64,000 bases of DNA. Source: Uranotaenia lowii. Its lineage: Eukaryota; Arthropoda; Insecta; Diptera; Culicidae. Under the pieces are notes generated by a model. That model ran no database searches and had not been told where the DNA came from. It worked only from the letters and a program-made list of their open reading frames with translations. Positions 46,040 through 57,718 of this stretch are shown here, in pieces. Positions within the stretch are counted from its first letter, which is position 1. The number at the start of each line of letters is the position of its first letter. The stretch is from assembly GCF_029784155.1 (NCBI RefSeq), contig NC_073692.1, forward strand, positions 330,665,920 to 330,729,919. Direction: 5' to 3'. A program made the translations under genes and the position numbers.

Positions 46040-47180
46040 CAATTGTTGTGAACAGCAACAACAACATCATGGCATCATCGTCGTGCTTTTCGGGGAAAAG
46101 CTGGTAACAGGAAATATTTTACGGCACGGAAACCACATCTGAAACCGGGGCCGCGATGACAATCGTCCAGTAGTCGTGGACCCAAATTTGCATGGTGCCA
46201 ACAACAAGTACCGTCACTAAAAATAGTCATCATGTTTCGTGCGCCGGGATAGGGTGAGCAGCAAAAAATGGGTTAACAACATTGGTGTACACAATGACGT
46301 GGTAGTCTCGAAAATTTGGAGGACACTCTGTGGCCACGTTTTATCTCTGCATCTGTGATTGGCACACAAATCCGAATGGCAAAAAGGCTCCCTGCATCCA
46401 CCACGTCAACAGCAGCAGCATAAGTACGCATATGGTATCCGGTATTGTTCCGGCACCCTCAACCCAATTTTCCGAGCGGAAAGAAACAACAACTTCGAAT
46501 GACGTCCCTTTTGACTGTAGTTTATGGCCGCATGGCATCGTTCCAGCGACACAGAATCTCGAAGAGCAGAAATAAGAACCGAACAACAAAATGGAGAGCG
46601 ATTCTAGTACCTTGAAATCCTTACCTTCTGCTATCGGGTCCCGATCTCTCAATTCAATAGCGCTACACAAAAGTTCCGTCCTATTGCTTTCCCCGAAAAA
46701 TCTCTAGGAAACACACAAACACATCCAGCATAACGTATTTACCTCTAGAAAGGGCACACACGTGCCATAGTCAAGCAGCTCTAAATACTAGCGAGGAGAG
46801 TCTATTTTTAGAGCACAGCAAACGCCACTAACCCGACGATGACGACGACATCAGAAGCCGCACACACAATCGAACAAAAACACCTTACCGAGAGCTTCTC
46901 GATAAAGGACTAGGGATGGCAGAAGAGTGGAATATCCAGCCAGCACCGAGGGATATTGATTTTTCGCCGTCGTCCCTTGTCGAAGCTCTGGCTAGTTAGC
47001 TAAAGCATAGCTACAGGAAGCGGTTTTCCGTCTCCACCAGTCCTCATAAGCACACAAACTTGCACACATCGTGTGGCAAGCTGCAAGTGGAAAGCTTTTC
47101 CATATGGCCAAACTGTAAACTGAACGGGCTTTTCCCTCCCGTTTGGTTGGATTCAGGCAAAAACATTCTAGAGAGGAACT
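46040..47180. other. GC-richer unique island; no confident gene
   Basis: About 1.1 kb with CAACAACAACATCATGG, GATGACGACGACATC and similar trinucleotide-rich stretches, and no transposon hallmarks. Opposed ORFs of 81 (46330-46575, plus) and 109 codons (46341-46670, minus) overlap each other and lack domains. The composition fits conserved non-coding or untranslated exon sequence. Confidence 0.4.
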
Positions 47181-48161
47181 AATTTACATACTTTCCACTT
47201 CAGCTGCTGCCTAATGTTTTCAAAACACTTCAAAACCGGTGACAATCTCGATGACTGCTAATTACGTGATGTACGCGTCAAACAGGTTCGGAGGAAAAAC
47301 AAAAATTATATTAAATTTTTATGTTTTAATGAATTTTGTCTATAAAAATTCGTTTGTTATAGTTAGTTGTATGTTCTCATAGAATGATACAATATTTAAA
47401 AAGTACTATCTTATCTAAATGACCGCAGCTGGAGTATTTCATATTGTGCTGAGTGATGATTATAGAAAAAAAACATTAAGTTATGTTCACATAGCCTCAT
47501 ATTAAAAGCATATCTTAGGGATGCCATAACAAAACTTTAAATAGATTTCTCTTATGAAAGGAACGGGTTTAAAGGAGGTGGAATTGTCGTATGTTTCACG
47601 TTGTACAGAAGCTTTTTGGTTGGTTATCTTAAATAAGGTTATATTCTTCAACATTTTTTTAACTGATGTTCATAAGGTGCTCTAAATTAGATTTCCTTTT
47701 TAGTGAAAATTTACTAGAGCCTTAGTTCACATCATTACCAAATCCCATTTCAACATAATTTTTATTGCATTTTTTTATTGTGTTATGTATTTTTGACTTT
47801 TGTCAGTTTTTAAAGTACAGCCCCCGTTCAATTTTCGCATCTCGCTCGAACATTTTGTGTTGCCAGAATCGAACGGTTTTTTTTCACAATTTTTTTTCTC
47901 ACTTATTTTTATTAAAAAAAAAAACTATTATTATCATCATTAACAAAAAGTTCAGTAAATTTTTGTCCATTTTTAGTTATTTTTTTTTCTTATCATGATT
48001 TTGATGCATTTAGCACCTTTTTTATTTTATTTATAATTTTTGTTTGTTTTTATGTCATATTTGTCAACATTTAAGAACGTAAAAACATTTTATTGTGTTT
48101 TCTCACATGTGCCAAAATCGGATGTTGCCATGACGAACGGGGTCTTGTAGATACAGATAAA
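47181..48161. other. AT-rich, no feature recognised
   Basis: Several poly-T runs near 47880-48000. No gene or repeat end. Confidence 0.4.
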
Positions 48162-48562
48162 CTAAGATTCCCAGAATTTTTTCATCACGCATCCGGGCCT
48201 CACAAATCCGATTTTATCTAAAAACCTGGCAAAATCCGGGCCTTTCATTTCAAAATTCTCGTCCAAAAATCAAAGAATATGCGGGTAAATTTGGGCAAAA
48301 CCCAGGAAATACTGAATAATAATCAAAAAAGAAAACTGATTTTTTTTTTATCAAAACTTGTCAGCAGATTTTTAAATTGTATTTAGGGCTTCCAAAAAAT
48401 CTTTCATTATTATTTTTATAAAATTTGCACAAAAAATTTTGCTTTTAAGGCATAAATAAAAAAAAATTCAAAATTAAAGTCCGGGCCGGACCAGACTTTT
48501 CCCAAATTTTGTTTTATATATCCAAACAAACCCGGATAAAGCCGGACAATCTGGCAAACTTA
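48162..48562. mobile_element. CCGGGC MITE family, copy d
   Basis: About 400 bp from TAAGATTCCCAGAATTTTTTC to CCGGACAATCTGGCAAACTTA. The first and last 40 bp match copies at 7733 and 18942. Non-coding. Confidence 0.58.
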
Positions 48563-49216
48563 AGATGTCCACTACGACCACTTTTACAACAGAATATTTT
48601 ATTGTGTGAAAATCTATCATCTGATGTTAGTTTCGGCCGAAACTCACAGTTTTTTACCCTAACTACCCAAAAACATAAAATAAGCTTGAAATTTGTATAC
48701 AAAAATAAAGAGTGCGGTCATAGAAGGGAAACACCCAACAATGTGAAAATTTGTGCTATTGGTGTCCTCTTAACCCTCATCCGTCCTAGAAATTTCTTCA
48801 GTTTTCCGTTATTCAATGTCTAAGAAAATGAATCCGAAAAAATATGCTTCGGAAAAAAGACTGTAGATCAGCTACAAAATGCTCTAAAAAAATTTCACTT
48901 AGTGTCCAAGAAAGCTGAAGTAAGAATTTTTTTTAAGATCATTACCCAGAAAAATGTAAAAAAGTGATGTAAATAAAAACCGTAATTTTCAATCGATGAA
49001 CCGTCAAAATTGTTCAAGTTGCACGACATAAATTTTGAAAAGAGAATTCGGCAGTTGACGTAATTTGGCCCATTTTAGCATGTTAATATTTAAAAAATAC
49101 GAAACACAGAATTTTTGACGAATTTTCATAGGTAGCTGTTTTTTTTTTGAAATTTTTGTAAATTTCCTATTTCTCAGTTTTTCTGCACTTAAATTCAACT
49201 TTGCACTGCATTTTTA
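48563..49216. other. AT-rich, no feature recognised
   Basis: ORFs up to 104 codons (48509-48823) begin inside the MITE and are not supported. Confidence 0.4.
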
Positions 49217-49243
49217 ATACATTAACGCAAGATTTCCGCAATA

Positions 49244-50516
49244 GGGTGGGTAGTAGGCGTTGACCGAATCGGACGTATAATTTTTTTCCGCGTGTGTTAA
49301 AATCGTGGTTGGAAAAATATTTGTTTTCATGTTTTTCAATAATTGGAGGAGTAGTTAAACAGGGCAGTTTCCACTTATTGCGAAGCTGGATCAACCTGTT
49401 AGGCCCTTGAATACCGATGCTGTTCTACCCGGAATGTCCTGGTGCGAGTGAGCAAGCATAGTGGGGCGTAGTGTTGTTCCCAAGGCCGGGTGTTGCCCAG
49501 CGGCCCACAAATGTCCATTCCATACTGCGGACGAGTCTGCACAGTCCTCTTAGTCAAAATTTGAAAAATGAAGAACGCCGAAGCTAAGTATCTTTTACTT
49601 TTTAGTTCATTCTTAAAAAAGGGAAATCGATATATTCAAAAAGTTTTAGGATGCACATTATTTGCTTTGAGTAGGTATTTAGCATGAAGATTAACTATCC
49701 TGTACCGTTTGGGAATTCTAGTTAAATTTCTAGTTATAAATATTGACAAATTAGATAAAAAATAATAATTATTGACAGATGTCTTAAATTTAAATTTGAA
49801 AATTCATATTTTGCTTGAATTTGATATGTATTGTTGATATTTTTGAAATCATTTGTTTACAAATTTTCAACGTGAAGATTACTAAGATCCCTTGAATATT
49901 CTCGTGCATGCATTGGTGATAATTGTTTTCATCATTTATTTAAATGTTATCTATACATTTCAATTGTAAGTCGTTGTATCATTTTTTTTTCTAAATGGAC
50001 AGATATTTACTCTTTAAAGGATTCAATCCTTTAAAGAGTAAATATATAATTTTTTTTAAAAGTATTTGATCCGAATTGCGATTTGCGAATGGTAACAAGG
50101 TAAGATGTAAAACATGAGTAAAAATATGCGTTTTTTTTTTTGTTTTTCATTATATATTAAAATAGCTTAACTCTATTATGGGGTTTAGTGGGGGGATTGG
50201 ACAGGACATTAAACGATCGGATGACTGATATACAATGGATTGTGGGTTCAAGCCAGCCGGAGTATCTCGGCAAATTTGGAATCATGAGTAGGGTACTTAG
50301 GTACCTTTTCAGGATTCTTTATTTGTTTCGAACAGTTTGAAGGGAGTAAGATGAGTCAAACCTGTCCCAAGCCAGTGGTAACGGAACCCTTGGTTGTGCT
50401 GCAATTATTGTTGATGAGTTAGGCATGAACAATTTTTGAATGTGCGATCGAGACTTCCCGTACCGACACGGGTCGAAAGACCTATCAGCCACTGGTGGGT
50501 TCTCATACATACATAC
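49244..50516 (+). mobile_element. retroelement insertion with 23-27-bp target duplication
   Basis: The sequence ATTAACGCAAGATTTCCGCAATA occurs at 49221-49243 and again at 50521-50543 (27 bp if ATAC is included). The 1.27 kb between them ends in (CATA)n (50503-50520). The right part (50190-50280) has a tRNA-like B box GTGGGTTCAAGCC preceded by a plausible tRNA half, so a SINE-like 3' module is likely. The left part has a GC-rich block (49370-49550). A long duplication and simple-repeat tail fit target-primed reverse transcription. No reverse transcriptase is encoded. Confidence 0.72.
50003..50045. repeat. 43-bp perfect palindrome
   Basis: Arms 50003-50023 and 50025-50045 are exact 21-bp complements (ATATTTACTCTTTAAAGG...) around a single base. 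It lies inside the retroelement insertion. Confidence 0.9.
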
Positions 50517-50520
50517 ATAC
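50503..50520 (+). repeat. (CATA)n tail
   Basis: Four tandem CATA units forming the 3' end of the retroelement insertion. Confidence 0.8.
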
Positions 50521-50543
50521 ATTAACGCAAGATTTCCGCAATA

Positions 50544-51699
50544 AATTTATATTAAACAGAAAGCCAATTTCATACCGATTCTATTGGGGAAATTACATAA
50601 GCGCTGCGATTGAAAAGGTTGAAAAGTATGGTTTTTCACGACTTTTTTACATTTTTGATGGTTATGATTTTAAAAAAATTCAAAAAAATATATCCTTATG
50701 TGGAAAGTATAGCTTTTGGCTTCAGCTTTCTTGGACACAAAGTGTTATTTTTTTGAGCATTTCTTGGCTGATCTACAGTTTTTTTTTCAAGAAGCATGTA
50801 TTTTGGGATATATTTTCTTGGATTTCGAATAACGGAAAACTGAATAGTGGTGGGTGTGATTTCACAATGCCAATTCTTCTATTTTCCATACAAACCTCGC
50901 ACGAAAACTGAAAAAATATTCACAAGACACTTAGTAAAATAATTTTACACTCTTAAGACTTATCTTATGACAATTATAATAAGAATTTGCCTGAGTGCTG
51001 GGAAAATGAACAAACAAAATATTTGTTTATGTTTTTTGCACACCAACGCAAAAGAGCATCAATTAATGTAATATTAGAATCTTTCTTGTTTAATCAAACC
51101 CAAAATTAGGTAATTAAGAATTTGTGGCTCTTTAAATTAACTATCCAAAACTGTTCGAGTCAATATGACCTGAAGCGCACATTTCAAACATCCGATTGAT
51201 ATCTAAAATTACAATAAATGTTTCGAAAATCTGTTTTTTAAGATATAAAATACAGCGAAGCAAAGCCAAAGTTGGATGTCATTTTTGAAAGTAAGTTTTT
51301 CTTCTACCGGAAGGTCAGAGATAGCGGTAAAAATTTCGTTGGACCCCAACATATTTGTACATCGTCATATAGAGGTATTCTTGACAATTTTGCGGACAGC
51401 TTTGGAAGGTTAAGCAAAGTGTCGATGGATGAGTAGTTTAGATTCAAAAAGGATGTAAGATTGGGTCTTTCAAACAATTATGGTCCGTTCGATTCGGTCA
51501 ATTTTCTCGATTTTATGTTCGAAGTTGTTTTATAACATCGGAAAGATAGCTGTCATGGAGAAATGCGTTAAATTGAATTGCGGTTTTATTAAGTGGTCAC
51601 AGTGTAGTAAAGAATACTGCTTTAGAATATGAAAAAACTCTTGATCACATTTCATCTCTTTGTTCCTCACTTAAATATTCTTGAATAAAGCTTTCTTTA
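50544..51699. other. AT-rich, no supported gene
   Basis: The 138-codon plus ORF (50495-50911) starts within the retroelement tail and shows no domain. The left terminus of the adjacent mariner-like copy may reach into the right part of this stretch. Confidence 0.35.
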
Positions 51700-52640
51700 G
51701 ATAGAATTGGAACGAAACAAATTGCCTGTATTTCAGTTAGATATTTATTTTTGAATACAGAAAAAATACGGATAATATTATTCGTCACGATTTCGAAGGA
51801 TTTTTCGATTTTTTCCTGTAACACGGCTCATTAGGCGGCGCACACCTCCCTCGTCTATCGTTTTAGCTATCTTATTCTAACAGGTCTTCACAGATGAAGA
51901 CATCACAATCAGAATTGATGTCTTTGACAACCTTTCCCTTTGCCTTGAGTCTCCTCTTCATGATTGCCCAGTACAATTTCACAATAGGGTGGAACTGGGG
52001 CAGTTGAGTGGGTTAAGGTTTTTCGGTACAAACTGGACCCTTTTCTCTGCATACCATTCTTGAACGACTTTGCCGTAATGGCAGCTTGCCAAATCTGGCC
52101 AAAATATTACTGGGATGGTCGTAGGATCGAATGAATGGCAAAATTCTTTTTGGAGACACATTCTTTTTGGTACAATTCCGACGTCATTGTCTCATTTGTA
52201 AAGAAAACTTTCGTTTTTTTGCCTTAGCTGCAAATGCCCTGCCAAATCTTAAAATTTTGTGCAAATTTGTTGGCAAAAACAATTTCGAATTTGGCTGGAA
52301 CATCCTCCCGAGCCGAAACCAAGTAAATTTTTTGACCTGGTATATGCTCGAAGTCAGCCTTGGCATAGGTTTCAACGTCCATCAGAAGACACCCGTCGAA
52401 CTTGGTCAGCACCTGGTCTTATAGCTGAGTCTGATAACTACTCTGTTTTATGGTCCTATTTGGCTGTTTGCTAGCTCGATACGCCTTGATTACTTCCCGG
52501 AGTCGAATTCTCCTCACGGTACTATGGGCAGCACCGAATTTTATGATCAAATCAACAGATTAGAACTACTCTTAATCGTCTTCAAAATCTTACCATGCAG
52601 TTTTCGGTCGATCGTTTTGCTTCTGTGGTAAAAATAATAG
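51700..52640 (-). pseudogene. DD37E-like mariner transposase, minus strand, decayed
   Basis: Minus-strand frames carry a Tc1/mariner transposase resembling the mosquito ITmD37E group. In order: a helix-turn-helix remnant with RKILKTIKSS-like text (about 52600-52500), LMDVETYAKADFEH (about 52390-52350) where relatives have MDDETY, FWPDLASCHYG (about 52104-52072) with the second catalytic Asp, NPLNCP, and WAIMKRRLKAKGKVVKD (about 51975-51920). The first catalytic Asp appears replaced by Val, the Glu of the PIEK motif by Val, and frame changes occur. The enzyme would cut and paste the element at TA sites. It is inactive. The 3' segment AACAAATTGCC is shared with the copy at 57.5 kb. Confidence 0.78.
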
Positions 52641-52650
52641 ATCATGACTA

Positions 52651-53799
52651 AAAAAAAGTGTGCAAAGATAAAAAAAAATATTTCAGGATTTTGTAAGAGA
52701 ATTCGTTTTAATCAACGATAAATTTGTTTTAATATTTTTACATTAAATACCATATTAACACCTTAATTTTCTCCATAGGAAGTTTTTCGATTAAATGAAT
52801 AGTTTTTTTTTAAATACACAGCTTTGTAACTGCCCGGATTCTAAATGATCATAGCCTTATTACCAAAATTTTGAACGAGCATTATCTAAAATCAACTGGT
52901 GTGATTCTATTTTACAAGGCATCGGACATTCAAATCTTCAGGGAAACTGAAATTTGAATAGGAGAATTTTTGGATCAATATTTTTACAAGCAATTTTGGT
53001 CGTGTTATGTAGTAATTTTGCTTTCAAGACTGAAATATAATATTAAAAAAAAACTTAGTTTATACCTTAAAATTATATATATTTTGAATATCTGACAACA
53101 TGATACATTTCCCTATCAGCGATATCATCAGAGTGTCCGAGGGATCAAAATCCAAAAATAACTCATATCCAGTATCAATTTGACATCGTTACCTTCTATA
53201 CATTTGTTTTGGATGGACGACAGTAGACAGGAGCACAAAAAATACACATATTTATCAGAAAGTCGATACTCTCATATTAACACCCACCGTTTCCTTCTGA
53301 AAAAAAAAAAAAAAAATAAACGGCAGCCAGTTAACAGTACCGTTCAAAGTGCTTTCTTTTTTTATAGAAATAGCCCAAAAAGTGCTTTCTAAAATTTGAT
53401 TTTTCAACTACAAAAAATATGTGTGAATTTCTAGCATCTGTTTGTGATACTTAAATATGTGCAAGAATCGTTGGAATCGTATTATAAGGTTGATATTGTT
53501 GGATTTAAACTTTGACATTTCCTGGGACATGGCGACCGTCAAAAATTCATCATAGTTTCAAAACATATTGAAATGTTTTTTTTATGTCAAAGGTATGCAA
53601 CAGTTTGGTTATAAGAAATTAGTCACATTTGCTCACGCATAACATCAAGCCAATGCAAAATGTAGATAACAAGAAACAGTTGAGTTTTTCTTGTGGTTTT
53701 ACGCTTTTTTTTATGTTATTCATATTCACATCTTGGATTTCTGAGGCCTAAACTTAAATTGAAAAATTTATTGAAACCAACTCTTTGTACATCCGTGTA
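52651..53799. other. AT-rich, no feature recognised
   Basis: Contains an A run at 53300-53316. No gene supported. Confidence 0.4.
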
Positions 53800-54700
53800 T
53801 TTTATTTCCGCCAGACGCATTTCTGAAGCAATCGTACTATTGCTTTGATCAGCACTGTTGTTGCTGTTAACCTGCCGGCCACACAGTACCATACCTTTGG
53901 TACTAATAAGAAAACCAAACCATCCAAGACCAGAAACGCGTTTTTCGGTTCACCGAGCAACAAGGTGATAATTATTGAACCGGTGATGGTTCTCGGTTTT
54001 GCTGCTCTTCGGTTTGTTGGTTTTTGGATTTTTACAATTTTTTTCCTATTCCTGAAACGATTGATTTCCGCCATCGTTGCTGCAAACGAGAATTGATAGA
54101 AGAGTTCATTGCGTCTGCTACTGGAGCACACACTTGCTCTTGGCGGATTCGGATTGAGGGGGCAACGAGAATTTCCAGTCTACAATCTGGGGGTTTAATA
54201 TTTATATATCGGTAAACGACTGGCCGTTCGTTGGTGTCGGCCGATGATCGCGAAATGTTACAGAGCCAGCCAGACTTTCACTTCTGGCACTGGCGCACCT
54301 ATACATTGGCGCTTCTGGCACTTCTAATTGAAACTGTAGCAACAGCAATTGGATTTGGGGAGCACAGTCGCATCAGAGCGTATTTTTCCGCGTTTGGAAC
54401 CACTACTACAACTCCCAGTAATAAACAGGCATCCAAATGGCCAACCCATTGCCAAGGTAATCATCAGAGACCTAGTAGAGAGATAGAGAAACTTCAAACG
54501 GTAGCAACCAGCAGCACTAAATGCTTATGAACGAACGAATCGGGCGTTTAGTCGGGGTTTTACACGATACACGCTAATGTTTGAATGCACACGTACCTAC
54601 CCCGAGATTGAATGTGTACTGTCTGATTTTGATGACCGTGACTGGAGTGGTAAACGATTGAACGTATTTTTCTAAATTGTTCATATATTACCGTGATAAA
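53800..54700. other. GC-richer unique island; no confident gene
   Basis: ORFs of 109 (53802-54131, minus), 83, 63 and 99 codons overlap in several frames; none shows a domain. TTTGGTAC palindromes and GGCACTGGCGC phrases occur. Likely non-coding regulatory or untranslated sequence. Confidence 0.35.
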
Positions 54701-54944
54701 AGTGTTTCAGCCTTCTGTTCCCTAGCTACCTTACTCATCACACACCTTCACCGGTAGATAATTTGTTGCACCCTTCATATTGGAGTATGAAGCTTCAATA
54801 AGCTGAATGATTTATAATTTTTTAAAGTCTTGTAGTTTTAGATTCTATTATATTATGACTTAAATCTAATAGCTTAGCTATTTCGAAAAGTTCTGCAATT
54901 TGTGATTGGTGGCATTTTCTGATTAAAATAAAATCAGTGTGATG

Positions 54945-56190
54945 AAGAGTCAAGAGTCAAGAGTTAAGAGTCAAGAGTTAAGAGTTAAGAGCTAAAAGCT
55001 AAGAGTTAAGAGTTAAGAGTTAAGAGTTAAGAGTTAAGAGTTAAGAGTTAAGAGTTAAGAGTTAAGAGTTAAGAGTTAAGAGTTAAGAGTTAAGAGTTGA
55101 GAGTTAAGAGTTAAGAGTTAAGAGTTAAGAGTTAAGAGTTAAGAGTTAAGAGTTAAGAGTTAAGAGTTAAGAGTTAAGAGTTAAGAGTTAAGAGTTAAGA
55201 GTTAAGAGTTAAGAGTTAAGAGTTAAGAGTTAAGAGTTAAGAGTTAAGAGTTAAGAGTTAAGAGTTAAGAGTTAAGAGTTATGAGTTCAGAGTTCAGAGT
55301 TCAGAGTTAAGAGTTAAGAATTCAGAGTTCAGAGTTAAGAGTTCAGAGTTCAGAGTTCAGAGTTAAGAGTCAAGAGTCAAGAGTCAAGAGTTTAGAGTCA
55401 AGAGTCAATAGTCAATAGTCAATAGTCATGAGTCATGAGTCAAGAGTCAAGAGTCAAGAGTCAAGAGTCAAGAGTCAAGAGTCCAGAGTCAAGAGTCAAG
55501 AGTCCAGAGTCCAGAGTCCAGAGTCAAGAGTCAAGAGTTTAGAGTCAAGAGTCAAGAGTCAAGAGTCCAGAGTCCAGAGTCCAGAGTCAAGAGTCAAGAA
55601 TGAAGATTCAAGAGTCAAGAGGCATGATTCAAGAGTCGATAATCAAAAGTCACTAATGGAGAACGAAGAGTTAAGAGTTAAGAGTTAAGAGTTCAGAGTT
55701 CAGAGTTCAGAGTTCAGAGTTCAGAGTCAAGAGTTTAGAGTCATGAGTCATGAGTCAAGAGTCAAGATTCAAGAGTCAAGAGTCAAGAGTCAAGAGTCAA
55801 GAGTCAAGAGTCAAGAGTCCAGAGTCAAGAGTCCAGAGTCAAGAGTTTAGAGTCATGAGTTGAGTCATGAGTCAAGAGTCAAGAGTCAAGAGTCAAGAGT
55901 CCAGAGTCCAGAGTCCAGAGTCAAGAGTCCAGAGTCAAGAGTCAAGAGTCAAGAATCAAGAATTAAGATTCAAGAGTCAAGAGGCATGATTCAAGAGTCG
56001 ATAATCAAAAGTCACTAATGGAGAACGAAGAGTTAAGTGTCAAGAGTTAAGAGTTGAGGGTTTAGAGTCAAGAGTTCAGAGCTAAGAGTTAAGAGTTAAG
56101 AGTTAAGAGTTAATAGTAAAGAGTAAAGAGTCAAGAGTTAAGAGTTACGAGTTAACAGTTAAGAGTTAAGAGTCATGAGTCTAGAGTTTA
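54945..56190 (+). repeat. heptamer minisatellite (AGAGTTA/AGAGTCA)n
   Basis: About 1.25 kb, roughly 175 units of 7 bp. From about 54966 to 55280 the unit is nearly uniform AGAGTTA; later it varies (AGAGTCA, AGAGTCC, AGAGTTC, AGAGTCATG). A ~360-bp higher-order duplication is visible: GGCATGATTCAAGAGTCGAT occurs at 55621 and again at 55983. The 86-codon ORF over 55428-55688 is a repeat artefact. Confidence 0.95.
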
Positions 56191-56579
56191 TTCGCTAGTT
56201 GAAGATAAAAATTATTCCTTAGTAAAAAAAATCTCACATTTTACTATATTATTATTGAGATAAATTAAGATATACCGCGTAAATACGTTAGGCACAAGAA
56301 TAATTTTCAGTTTTGATGTCTACTGAACATAAGCTATAGTTAGTTTTTCCATGTCATTCATATTCGATTGAACCTCACATTTAGTTCAGTCAGCGTCAAT
56401 ATCTAAGCTGAATCAACCATAATGTACAGTTGTTTCAACCATTCAGAATTTCTCAGTTGCCTTCAAAATATTTTTTTTAAATGAAGAGTTAATCACCGTT
56501 AATTTATTTGTATGACATTTTTTTAACGGCTGAATCGGTGAAATGTTATGAAGCTTGCTCCATTTAGATTTTGAACTAA
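56191..56579. other. no feature recognised
   Basis: AT-rich spacer between the heptamer array and a transposon remnant. Confidence 0.4.
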
Positions 56580-57530
56580 CTTTTGCTCATATTATGGCGC
56601 TCCTGGTGGACGGAATTGGAAGACCTTAGCGCCCACTTGTCGGGAATTTCGTCAGCTTCACGTATGTATTTTTGACTTTCCGTTTATCAACTGTACTTTT
56701 ACAATCAACATGGAAGCCGACAGAAGGGAAACAATTCTGCACAGTTTTTTGGAAAATCTATTGTGGTCTGCATCTAACTAAACAGCTCAAATTGCCCAGA
56801 AATATCGTATGGCGCGTTATGAAACGGTAACAGGAAACATTGACGACTATTCGGAAGTCTCGAGCCATTCGTCGGAGTGGAACTGTCGACCGGAACCTGC
56901 GTGGTAAGATTTTGAAGACGATTAAGAGTAGTTCTAATATGTTGATTTGGCCAGAAAATCCAGTTCCGCTTATAGTACCGTGAGAAGAATTCGACTCCGG
57001 GAGGAATCAAGTCGTATCGACCTAGCAAACAGTCAAATCGAACCATAAAACAGAATAGTGTGGCCAAAATCCGTGCTCGGAAGTTACACGTGGTGGTGCA
57101 TACCAAGTTCTACGGGTGTCTTCTGATGGACGATGAAACCTATGTCAAGGCTGACTTCGGGCAAATCCCAGGTTATAAATTTTACTTGGCAACGGCTAAG
57201 GGGGATGTTCCAGCCTAATTCAAATTTGTTTCGCCGACAAAGGAATAGGAGACTCAAAGCAAAGGGAAAGGTTGTCAAAGGCATCAATCAGATGAAGAAC
57301 TGGTAGAATATGATAGCTAAAGCGATGGACGTGCGTCGCCTAATGACCGTGTTGCAGGAAAAAATCCAGAATTCCTTCGAAACCGTGAAAAATAATTTTA
57401 TCCGTATTTTTTCTTAAAAGTATGAAGAAAATGTTACATTTGTATGAAAAAGATCTGGAATCCAATAATAAATAACTGAAAACAGGCAATTGGTTTTGTT
57501 CCAAATGTAAATTCAACCTTCCATTGCGGT
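56580..57530 (+). pseudogene. DD37E-like mariner transposase, plus strand, internally deleted
   Basis: A relative of the 51.7-kb copy in the opposite orientation. Readable pieces: a DNA-binding region (about 56880-56990, sharing TTTTGAAGACGATTAAGAGT with the other copy), LLMDDETYVKADFGQIPGY (about 57120-57175), LATAKGDVPA, and then RLKAKGKVVKGI (about 57250). The segment with the second catalytic Asp and the Glu is missing, so the copy has an internal deletion of about 250-300 bp, besides stops and frame changes. It ends near AGGCAATTGGTTTTGTTCC, as the other copy does. Confidence 0.75.
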
Positions 57531-57718
57531 TAGGGTCTATATGACCCGAACTATCTCAGCTAAAGCTATATGCATAAAAATTTCTGACTTTTCCTTAAAT
57601 GAGAGGCTCTACAATTTCTCACAAGACGTTTCGTCTACTTTCTAAGTTACAGTAAATAAGTTCTCTCACGAAAGCTTCCCGTTCTGATTTAGGTTTCCTC
57701 GAAAAAGCTCCTCAATTA

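Noticed and set aside
54945..56190. Telomere-like heptamer
   Set aside because: The unit AGAGTTA is not TTAGG, varies along the array, is internal and has higher-order duplication.
54945..56190. CRISPR-like array
   Set aside because: Repeats are contiguous 7-mers without unique spacers, in eukaryotic DNA.
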